Assembly: GCA_035772405.1 (NCBI GenBank) | Contig: JAYKKM010000450.1 | Span: forward strand, 910,001-974,000 | DNA length: 64,000 nucleotides | Source: Chrysogorgia sp. JL179-B06 | Taxonomy: Eukaryota > Cnidaria > Anthozoa > Scleralcyonacea > Chrysogorgiidae | Reading direction: 5' to 3' | Shown here: positions 56,354 to 64,000 of the stretch, one piece after another | How positions within the stretch are numbered: position 1 is the stretch's first letter | Layout: every line of letters begins with the position of its first letter | Translations under genes and position numbers: made by a program | Notes under the pieces: model-generated | The model's input: the letters and a program-made list of their open reading frames with translations, nothing else | Told to the model about the DNA's origin: nothing | The model's database searches: none

Positions 56354-56878
56354 AGTGCCCCTGTGATCAAATTTGTGGTATCCCAAATTTTTACATATTT
56401 GTAAAGAGCATGGTGTTCTTACTTAACTTGCAAAATTTCAAGCAATTGCGAGAATGGGAAGTCGCCTTTTCAGACTGTTTTATACGAGATTATACGGCCG
56501 CCATTACTCGAACATGTTACTTCCTCTAATCGCAACCTAAGCGTCCGGAACGTCAGACTCAACATATGACTAGTTGTGTATGAATATAAAGCTACTTTCT
56601 ATTGTAACTTGTCGTATAATTTCCATAAAGCTTTGTCACGTGTTGAGTCTCTGACGTCACAATCACATACTGTGCTGTGGAGTCGCGGGCTCGTCTGGAA
56701 CAAGTTTTGAGCAATGGCGGACAAAATTTGGGCGACTTTGGAGGTTACATTTCTTGTGATAGAATGTTTGTTGTTCATTTTTTTGACAAATTCGAACATT
56801 TATTAACCTAAAATGATGTTCTGTAACAAAAAATGCAAGGAAACGTACGTAATGTGGATATTTCGTCGCAGGGGCACT
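56354..56878. mobile_element. TTAA-flanked element, 525 bp
   Basis: TTAA at 56350-56353 and 56879-56882; ends AGTGCCCCTGTGATC / CGCAGGGGCACT. The interior (TTTTACATATTTGTAAAGA, TATACGGCCGCCATTA) recurs as a fragment at 61170-61335. Confidence 0.85.
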
Positions 56879-57052
56879 TTAACATGGATAGTAATTGCAT
56901 TGACAATGGTCATATTTGAAAGTAACCAAGTCTGAAGTTAGTCCGGCCTCGTGTAAACAGCCCAGTTGTGGTGTAGCTACTTTGATTTCGCCTGTAGTGA
57001 ACAAGGCCTTTTTCCTGGTGATGTATTTTCGTCTTTTCTTTTCTTTTTGAAG

Positions 57053-57143
57053 TTATTCAGTGAAGATTATGACGAGGAAGATTCCCCTCCTAAACGGACT
57101 GCCGTTGGACGTCTAGGTCGACCTATAGAACCAGGAGATCGAA
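57053..57143 (+). CDS. SVIL: Supervillin exon 5: linker
   Basis: Seen: a long pyrimidine tract ending TTTTTGAAG at 57052, and A/GTAAGA at 57144; phase 0 to 1. It encodes about 30 residues (LFSEDYDEEDSPPKRTAVGR and on). The acidic-then-basic linker is not strongly conserved in sequence, but its phases fit exons 4 and 6 exactly. A GAT/GGT minisatellite begins about 35 bases beyond the donor. Confidence 0.72.
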
Positions 57144-57177
57144 GTAAGATGTCTTGATGACGTTGAAAACAAGAATT

Positions 57178-58015
57178 ATGATGATAAGAATAACGATGAC
57201 GATACGATGACGATGACGACTATAATTAACGATGACAGTGACAAAGTGTGCGACACTGTTGGTGATGATGATGGTGATAATGTCAATGATGGTGATGATG
57301 ATGATGGTGGTGATGATGATGGTGATAATGTCAATGATGGTGATAATGTTAATGATGGTGACGATGATAATATTGATGGTGGTGATGATGAAAATGATGA
57401 TAGTGATAATGCCAATTATGGTGGTGATGGTGATGTCAATGATGATGATAGTGATAACGCCAATGATGGTTATATGCCAATGATGGTGGTGATAATGCCA
57501 ATGATGGTGGTGATAATGATGGTGATAATGCCAATGATTATAGTGGTGATGATGGTGATAATGCCAATGATGATGGTGATGAAGATGGTGATAATGTTGA
57601 TGGTGGTGATGATGATGGTGATAATGCCAATGATGATGGTGGTGATGATGATGGTGATAATACCATTAATGATGGTGGTGATGATGATGGTGATAGTGCC
57701 AATGATGATGGTGATAATACCAATGATGATGGTGGTGATGAAGATGGTGATAATGTTGATGGTGGTGATGATGATGGTGATGATGATAATGGTGTTGGTA
57801 TTGGTGACGATTGTGGTGATGATGGTTGTGGCCACAGCTGTCGTTATGGTACGTGATGACGGTGATTATGCCAATGATGATGGTGATGATAATGTTGATG
57901 GTGGTGGTAATGATGATGATGGTGATGATAATGTTGATGATGGTGATGATAATGTTGATGGTGATGGTGGTGGTAATGATGATGATGGTGATGATAATGT
58001 TGATGAAAGTGCCGG
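57178..58015 (+). repeat. GATGATGGT minisatellite in supervillin intron 5
   Basis: Irregular GATGATGGTGATAATGCCAA-type units of 18-30 bases fill about 840 bases. The pattern is strand-biased (G and A rich on the coding strand). The frame 57207-58346 runs through it into exon 6 and encodes D/N/G or M/V/I runs; the acceptor at 58131 shows it is intronic. Confidence 0.9.
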
Positions 58016-58131
58016 GGATGTTGGGGAGGAGGAAAATAGGGAGGTGGTGGTCGATGAGGAACATGAAAATGATGATCGAATGAAAATGATGACGGAGTTG
58101 ACTGATTTTTTAAAAAAATTATCTGTTTCAG

Positions 58132-58299
58132 AATCTCGAGAAATAAAAACGTTCGCCAAAGATGCATTGGCTGGGTTGTCCGCCAAAGAAGATGTTTCGA
58201 AAATAACGTTGAAGAAAACGGCCAAGTCGAAGAAAGGAGTGAGTCAGGAGAAAAGTGAATATGATGGAACGGCCCCAGTTATGCTGATGCAAATTAAAG
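58132..58299 (+). CDS. SVIL: Supervillin exon 6: entry to first gelsolin-like repeat
   Basis: Seen: acceptor TCTGTTTCAG ends at 58131; donor AAAG/GTAAAC begins at 58300; phase 1 to 1. It encodes DALAGLSAKEDVSKITL and then APVMLMQIKG. Known: human supervillin reads LAGLASKENFSNVSL ... LMLLQIKG at the start of its gelsolin-homologous half, an unambiguous match in order and spacing. A long frame from the upstream minisatellite runs into this exon without a stop; the splice acceptor, not that frame, sets the exon start. Confidence 0.95.
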
Positions 58300-58499
58300 G
58301 TAAACATAATATTCCATACAGAGAACTAAGTCCCACAAGACTGTGAAGTTTGAAGAAATTCCGCCGAAGGAAACGCGAGAAATGGCAGAGAAAAGATGAA
58401 AAATATAAAAAATGTTATATTTTATTCTCGTTATTGCCATAGCAATGATTTTGAAATGGTAAATAACAAAACAAAATAATTGCGAGAATGTCACTGATC

Positions 58500-58756
58500 T
58501 TAAAGACGCACTTAACGACGCACGCTTTGTCGGCTATTTTTCGAAGCACGAAATTCCCTTGGTGAACTGCATCCGTAAATATCTTGTCAATTCTTGATAT
58601 AAATGATTCATTTTGTCAAAAGAAGACATACCTTAATCATTTCTGCATTTTTCACAAAACTCGACGTTTTCTTGACTTTCGTTTCGAATCATGTCAGCCT
58701 TGACTGACGCAAAGCGCTGAAGACCAACTGACGAGGTCAAACATTTTTTTTATTTT
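58500..58756. repeat. Dispersed repeat, also at 60720-60940
   Basis: AAGCACGAAATTCCCTTGGT..CATCCGTAAATAT and TCACAAAACTCGACGTTTTC then TTGACTTTCGTTTCGAAT.ATGTCAGCC recur in the same order at 60736-60905. It is related to 13310-13560. Confidence 0.75.
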
Positions 58757-59005
58757 GGTTCATTGCATAGCTCTAGCGGTGGTCTTGATTGCTGAAACAT
58801 TTCACAGTTGTAGCATTTGTATATCTAGAGAAATTGTGTTTATGATAAGCGGCAGATTTTATGCAAATTTATTGGAAACACGAAAGAAACGTTGAGGGTA
58901 TAAAACTTTTCAATTAACAAGACCACCACTAGAGCTATGCAATGAACCACAATGAAGCTCAGATCAATTTTTCATGATTTAGACTATCAAGCCACCTTAA
59001 AGTGT
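58757..59005. mobile_element. Foldback element, second copy of the 35997 family
   Basis: GGTTCATTGCATAGCTCTAG / CTAGAGCTATGCAATGAACC arms, outer end GACTATCAAGCCACCTTAA. A lone copy of that end is at 59505-59525. Confidence 0.75.
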
Positions 59006-59633
59006 TTTTTTTTAAAGGGCACAAGATGCTATTTTTGTGATATCAAAAATATTTGTCCTATATCCATGAAATTTTCACTGTGAGTTCATACAGGTATTAT
59101 CTGTGCATTGACGAATTGATTTGTTGTTAGACTACTCCAAAAAATATCTAGGGCCTTTGGAAGGGATGTAATTGGACATTTTTCTCCCTTATTTTTGGGA
59201 AAGGCTAAAATATATGAAGGCATTGACATATCTCTAAAATAATTCATCATTGCACAGCTCTGGTATTGCATGTACCACATATAAAATTTCAGACCCTTAA
59301 CACTTACCACCTGTTTGGAGAAATCACTATTGCCTTTAAAAATGATGTGTTCGCGGAAAAGGGTGTGACTGCTAAGCAATTAAATATGGACCCAAATCTT
59401 TTTCTTTGTAAATGCTATTGGACCATGTTAACTACTTATGTAAAAAATATGACTATATAAAATTTGTAATATGATAAATCGTACTCTCAAAATGACTCCA
59501 TTTTGACTATCGAGCCACCTTAAGCACTTTAGTCAAATATAGTTATGCATTATGTAGAAAACCTTTACGGAGCCATCTCAAACGTCATTTGATCGCATCA
59601 AAAGTTACAAAAAACGTGCGCGTTTTCTTTCAG

Positions 59634-59770
59634 GTCACCGTCATATGCAAACCAGATTAGTTGAACCAAGTACTGAGTCGTTGAACTCTGGAGACGCATT
59701 CGTGTTGGTAACTGCGAAATATATTTTTGTTTGGTTGGGGAAAGATGCCAACGTTATGAAGAAATCCAAG
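59634..59770 (+). CDS. SVIL: Supervillin exon 7: gelsolin-like repeat core
   Basis: Seen: acceptor TTTCTTTCAG ends at 59633; donor AAG/GTATTA begins at 59771; phase 1 to 0. It encodes HRHMQTRLVEPSTESLNSGD and then AFVLVTAKYIFVWLGKDANV. Known: human supervillin has [20 protein letters not shown], then a hydrophobic strand and FLWVGEFANV; the L-NSGD and W-G motifs are the gelsolin repeat hallmarks. The repeat folds as part of the actin- and vinculin-related gelsolin scaffold, though supervillin gelsolin repeats do not sever filaments in known members. Confidence 0.97.
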
Positions 59771-59794
59771 GTATTATCACAAGGAATCTCTTAT

Positions 59795-60385
59795 GATGAT
59801 GGTGATGATGGTGAAGGTAATGGTGATGATGATGTTTATGGTGAAGGTAGTGGTGGTACTGGTGTTTGTTATGATGTTGATAATGGTGATGATGATGATG
59901 GTGGTGGTGGTGGTGATGATGGTGGGTTATGGTTATGGTTATGGTTATGGTTATGGTAAAGGTGATGATGGTTTTGAAGGTAGTGATGATGCTGAGGGTG
60001 ATGATGATGGTTATGGTTGTGGTGAAGGTAGTGATGGTGGTGGTGTTTGTTATGATGGTGATAATGGTGATGATGGTTTTGGTGGTGATTATGGTTGGTT
60101 ATGGTTATGGTGAAGGTAGTGATGGTGGTGATGATAACGATGATGGTGGTGGTGATGATGATGATGGTTATGGTAGTGATGATGATAGTGGTTATGATGA
60201 TATGGTGTTGGTGGTGATAATGGTTGTGGTGAAGGTAATGATGGTGAGATGATGATAATGCTGGTGGTGATGGTTATGATGGTGTTAATGATAGTGAAGG
60301 TAGTGATGATGGCGATGGTGGTGGTGATGGTGGTGGTGATGATGGTGGTGATGATGGTGGTGATGATGATGGAGATACTGATGGT
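59795..60385 (+). repeat. GGTGATGATGG minisatellite in supervillin intron 7
   Basis: Units of GATGGTGATGATGGTG type with TTATGG clusters; about 590 bases directly after exon 7. Same composition and strand bias as the intron 5 array, but different unit spacing. Confidence 0.9.
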
Positions 60386-60467
60386 AAGCCAGTAAGATAT
60401 TTCATATGAACTCAACTTTTATGTTGTGGCCCGCACGTCACCTCGACTTATCCTATATTCATTACAG

Positions 60468-60618
60468 GCATCTCAGCTGTCCAACAAAATCCTTCAGTAC
60501 AAGCTGCTGAACTGCAATGCATGCGTGATCACCATAATTAAAGATGGAGATGTAAACATTGAAACTGCACTCACACGATCTTTTTGGAACTTGTTAGGCG
60601 GAAAGAAACCCGTGAAAA
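60468..60618 (+). CDS. SVIL: Supervillin exon 8: end of first gelsolin-like repeat
   Basis: Seen: acceptor TTCATTACAG ends at 60467; donor A/GTAAGT begins at 60619; phase 0 to 1. It encodes about 50 residues including CVITIIKDGDVN and TRSFWNLLGGKKPV. Known: human supervillin has TYIQTIEEGIN ... KDFWKLLGGQ here. The F-W-LLGG ending of the repeat is conserved. A GGT/GAT minisatellite fills most of the intron before it. Confidence 0.95.
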
Positions 60619-60719
60619 GTAAGTCGAAGGTCCAGAAGAGTAAAAACCAAACGCGCGTGATTCCTTCGATTTTCACTCAAACCTTATTGTACCAATGAAT
60701 CGAAGTTAATTAAGTTTGT

Positions 60720-61140
60720 GGTTAGCCATTTTTTCAAGCACGAAATTCCCTTGGTGAACACATCCGTAAATATTTTGTGATATAAATTACTCATTTTGTT
60801 TTTCAATTGAAAGAAGATATACCTTAGAAAGTAATTATTTCTGCATTTTTCACAAAATTCAACGTTTTCTTGACTTTCGTTTCGAATTATGTCAGCCTTG
60901 ACTGACGCGAAGCGTGGAAGACCAAGTGACGAGTTCAAACAAAAAAATCAGGTTCTGAGTCGAACTATTTGGGTTGTGGATGAATAAGAAAGCCTCTATA
61001 GGGCTTTCTGAGAAGACTCGGTGAATTTCCAGAGTATTTAACACGTCAAGTTGGCAACGAAGCACTTTAAAACACTTCGTTATCGTACGGAAAATAAACA
61101 CAAACGCGCAATGCACGACAGTTGACAAAGAACATCAATT
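60720..61140. repeat. Dispersed repeat, fuller copy
   Basis: It combines the 58500-58756 block with the 13475-13520 block (GGCAACGAAGCACTTTAAAA then CACTTCGTTATCGTA), so this is the longest copy of the family in the window. No coding motif recognised. Confidence 0.65.
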
Positions 61141-61429
61141 TACAGTCTTTCATATTTCTCTTAAAGAAATATGCAAATATTTGTTCTGTATTTTTACATA
61201 TTCGTAAAGATCATGTCCTTCTTATTTCACTTGCCAAATATAAAGCCATTACGATCATGGAAAGTTACGGTTTTCGACTGTTTTTATACAAGATTATACG
61301 GCCGCCATTAATCAAGCATGTTCCGGAAGTGACGTGAAGACTCAAAGCTAAAAACTACATGGCTTATTATCAGTTATTAAGGAAACTACTACCTTGGAAA
61401 TGGTTTTATAACTCAATAATTACGGGAAA

Positions 61430-61610
61430 TAAGCCCTACAACACCAAATTTATTACTCTATTGAGTTTTTGCAATGGGTTTTGGTAGTACATTCCAGATC
61501 CTTGTTGTCCTAATAATATAAGATGTTTAATATGTCAGAGTGTTGAATTTGGCACGGATCGGATGAAAAGACCTGCGAACCGTTTATATTTCCTATTGTC
61601 ATGTCAAATT
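61430..61610 (-). pseudogene. Possible LINE 3' remnant
   Basis: The minus strand includes RTTRIWNVLPKPIAK, like the R--R-WN-LP ending of non-LTR ORF2 proteins, but upstream and downstream frames are broken. Confidence 0.35.
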
Positions 61611-61713
61611 ATTACTTGGTGAGGGTGGTTGACCATGCCATGCAATGCAATACAATGCAAAAGTAAAAATAGCCTAAAACCTTAAATCATCAATCATTTT
61701 GCAACCAATTTAG

Positions 61714-61871
61714 GTGGTAAACAAGTGCCAAACGATCACGATTATGAGAATGGCGTCGTGTCATCTAATACAATATTTGCTGTGGACACAAGCAGTGAAC
61801 CAGCGAAACTAGAGAGACATTCTGAATTGTGTGCAAAGATACCCAGCATAAAGATGTTGAATTCAGACAAG
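61714..61871 (+). CDS. SVIL: Supervillin exon 9: inter-repeat segment
   Basis: Seen: acceptor CCAATTTAG ends at 61713; donor AAG/GTATTG begins at 61872; phase 1 to 0. It encodes about 52 residues: GGKQVPNDHDYENGVVSS, then NTIFAVDTS and KIPSIKMLNSDK. Known: this is the place of the human NCIYRLMDDKLVP ... IPKCSLLQPKE stretch, which leads into the next gelsolin-like repeat. The match is moderate but collinear, and the phases fit both neighbours. Confidence 0.9.
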
Positions 61872-62379
61872 GTATTGAAAATTTCATTCTCCGCCTATTT
61901 CAGTATTTTGTCCGGTGACCTTTGCTGAAATTTTGCATGATGTACAGTATTTTATTGCTAAAATTTGCCTCCACAACAAAAATAAAACAATTCTGAATTA
62001 ATAAAACATTCAATTAAAGAAAACGATATTTTATAGCCTAGTCTATTCTAGTTTAGTATCATGATGAAATCATGAAAACATTGGCCCGAAAGTAATGGCA
62101 AATTGTTCAGTTTGACATTTTCGAATAATAAAATGAATTTGCTTATGCCTATGGAGTATATCTACACCAAATGTGAAGCAATGTAATTACAATCTCGTTA
62201 TTTGTGAGCGATTGTTTATCATGTGCCATCGAGCAACTCTATATTTTGAATGGGAAGACTTCTACAAACAAAAGGGTTAAAGTATATGAACATTTAGAAC
62301 AATGTTTGATAAGACTTTTTTTACGTTAAAGAAAGGTTGTTTATGGTTGATACTAAAACAATTAGACAACTCGCCCTCG

Positions 62380-62480
62380 TAGTCTATGAGCAGATAGTCA
62401 ACTAGGGCTTCGCCCTCGTCCTATTTGCTGATAGACAACTCTTATCCTATCTGCTGAGAGACAACTCGGGCTCATTGTCT
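62380..62480. repeat. Short direct repeat cluster
   Basis: GACAACTCG.., GCAGATAG/GCTGATAGACAACTC and CTCGCCCTCGTAGTCTA / GGGCTTCGCCCTCGTCCTAT recur. It precedes and may have seeded the TAGTCTA array. Confidence 0.5.
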
Positions 62481-62489
62481 AATTGTTAA

Positions 62490-63040
62490 CTAGTCTATAG
62501 TCTATATTCTATAGTCTACAGTCTAGTCTACAGTCTAGTCTAGTCTAGTCTATAGTCTAGTCTATAGTCTAGTCTAGTCTATAGTATAGTCTATAGTCTA
62601 GTCTATAGTCTAGTCTATAGTCTAGTCTATAGTCTAGTACTCTATAGTCTATATAGTCTACAGTCTATAGTCTATATAGTCTATAGTCTATAGTCTATAG
62701 TCTACAGTCTAGTCTATTATATAGTATATTGTCTAGTCTACTGTCTAGTCTATAGTCTAGTCTAGTCTATATTCTAGTCTAGTCTATTGTCTAGTCTATT
62801 GTCTAGTCTATTGTATAGTCTATTGTATAGTCTATTGTCTAGTCTATTGTATAGTCTATTGTCCAGTCTATAGTCCAGTCTATTGTCTAGTCTATTGTCT
62901 TGTCTAGTCTATTGTCTAGTCTGTTGTCTAGTCTATTGTCTAGTCTAGTCTATTGTCTAGTCTATTGTCTAGTCTAGTCTAGTCTATTGTCTAGTCTATT
63001 GTCTAGTCTAGTCTAGTCTAGTCAAAGTCTATCGTCTAGC
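62490..63040. repeat. CTAGTCTATAGT / CTATTGTCTAGT array
   Basis: About 550 bases built from TAGTCTA, TAGTCTATAGTC and, in the right half, TAGTCTATTGTC. It lies in the intron before supervillin exon 10, ending about 50 bases from the acceptor. Confidence 0.95.
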
Positions 63041-63090
63041 CTAATTTCATGTCGAAATATAAATGTATGCATATTTCTTTTCAACCTCAG

Positions 63091-63447
63091 TCGTTCATAT
63101 TTGATTTTGGGACCGAAGTATACCTGTGGCTTGGTAGAACCTGCGACAAAGCCACGAGGACTCAGGCCGTCGACTTAGCTCAGGGCGTCTTCAAGGGAAA
63201 ATTCAAAACGAAAAATTCACTCAATCCCATCTCTCCAAATGCTTCTTCCGATGGGAAATCCTTGGAGCTTAAGCGGCCGTCATGGGCTGTGTTTGGCCGT
63301 ATGACAGAGAGAGCGGAGACGATCTTGTTTGAGCAAAAGTTTTCTGACTGGCCGGATGCTGCTACGAAGGCGAAACTGGACAAACAGAAGGATTTGTTGA
63401 ATAAGAATCTAAGCAGTGGATATGCCAAGAGGAAAGTCAAAATGGAG
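63091..63447 (+). CDS. SVIL: Supervillin exon 10: second gelsolin-like repeat
   Basis: Seen: acceptor TTTTCAACCTCAG ends at 63090; donor GAG/GTTAGT begins at 63448; 119 codons, phase 0 to 0. Motifs: FIFDFGTEVYLWLGR, AVDLAQGVFKG, RPSWAVFGRMTERAETILFE and KFSDWPD. Known: human supervillin has [35 protein letters not shown] and KFLDWTE in the same order, so the identity is certain. The C-terminal remainder (further gelsolin-like repeats and the villin headpiece in known members) must lie beyond 64000; the coding sequence is incomplete in this window. Confidence 0.97.
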
Positions 63448-63727
63448 GTTAGTGCTTGCTGTTGAGTGTACGCCACAATGGTATAGAGAGGGTTGCATTA
63501 TCGCTAACGGGGGCACACAGCTACTTTACAAAGTACTCAGCAACACCGAAGTAAAGGTTTGCGTGGTTAAGTTTCGGTGGGAAAATTTATGAGTTGATTT
63601 GAATGAAAATAAAAGAGAGCCAGGTATCTTAATTGAAAATACTGAACAATTAAATGTGCTGGAGAATATTGCTTTTCGTTAAAGCTATTTAAAATAACGA
63701 TACATTTAAATAGTTTTAAGTCAGCAC

Positions 63728-64000
63728 TTAAAGTGCCACTACGATGAAAATTCATCCCCGTCTTTTAGATTTTCTTGAGCATAGAATAGTATTTCAGGGT
63801 CGAAAGTGATCATCGATGTAAAAAAACACTAAAAAATGGTATTTTGAAGTAAGTATTTTGAGCTCTGAAATCACTATTATTTAGGCCACCATTACTAAAA
63901 ATGTGTTCCAAGTGAGCCCGCAATTTCAAAAGGTACGCCTGAATTTCAGTCGACGTTACTTGTTTTCTTGTTTTCTTCGAGAAGTAGATGAAATGTTCAG
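63728..64000. mobile_element. AAAGTG-family TIR element, cut by window edge
   Basis: It begins TTAAAGTGCCACTACGATGA and continues with TATTTTGAAGTAAGTATTTT and ATTTAGGCCACCATTACTAA, the inverse of 6391-6936. It runs out of the window inside the supervillin intron. Confidence 0.75.

Noticed and set aside
57207..58131. Frame continuing from the GAT/GGT repeat into supervillin exon 6
   Set aside because: A good acceptor (TCTGTTTCAG) and the phase from exon 5 place the exon start at 58132; the upstream D/N/G and M/V/I runs are repeat-derived.

Overview
This is one 64-kb window of an animal nuclear genome: intron-rich, about 60% A+T by eye, and crowded with short DNA transposons, SINEs, Penelope-like retroelements and simple-sequence arrays. 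Nothing looks bacterial, viral or organellar. The recognisable gene encodes a supervillin-type protein (gelsolin/villin superfamily), so the source is a metazoan. The repeat mix (5S- and tRNA-headed SINEs, Penelope-like elements, hAT and TTAA-flanked foldback elements) suits a marine invertebrate, perhaps a cnidarian, but the sequence does not settle the species.

All convincing coding exons are on the + strand and form two blocks. Block A (16.4-27.5 kb) has four exons whose splice phases fit together exactly (1, 2, 2, 1): a short basic N-terminal exon starting at ATG 16467, a small acidic exon, a 1,920-base exon for a disordered charged segment, and a phase 2-to-1 exon holding one I-set immunoglobulin-like domain without its B-strand cysteine. 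I found no certain next exon for block A; a weak candidate lies at 34946-35125. Block B (44.6-63.4 kb) is the 5' two-thirds or so of a supervillin gene: ten exons, 2,042 codons with consistent phases, running off the right edge. A 4.48-kb exon carries three unrelated in-frame tandem repeats (9, 49 and 16 residues per unit). Small exons match the supervillin linker, and five exons encode the first gelsolin-like repeats. ATG 44573 follows an in-frame stop, so block B has its own translation start. Blocks A and B may be neighbouring genes, or one locus with alternative promoters.

Layout: 0-16 kb, non-coding, with a hAT-type element (46-805), SINE copies, a 207-bp MITE, LINE remnants, a CpG-rich stretch at 9.0-10.1 kb and a terminal-inverted-repeat element at 15.3-16.2 kb. 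16-27.5 kb, block A, with nested transposons in intron 1 and a 3-kb GTT/GAT minisatellite with higher-order structure in intron 2. 27.5-44.5 kb, transposon-rich, with nested Penelope-like elements, a second hAT MITE, foldback elements, a candidate block-B promoter and 5' exon near 38.2 kb, an ACCGGT-rich element, and a + strand Penelope-like remnant. 44.5-64 kb, block B; its introns hold TTAA-flanked foldback elements, a 5S-derived SINE, two GGT/GAT minisatellites and a CTAGTCTATAGT-type array.

The coding content points to the actin cytoskeleton: supervillins link F-actin, myosin II and membranes, and Ig domains without the disulfide occur in muscle and cytoskeletal proteins. No new defence or metabolic system is visible. 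The points most worth following are the three-repeat expansion of the supervillin N-terminus, the unresolved link between the Ig block and supervillin, and the many TTAA-bounded foldback elements packed into the introns.
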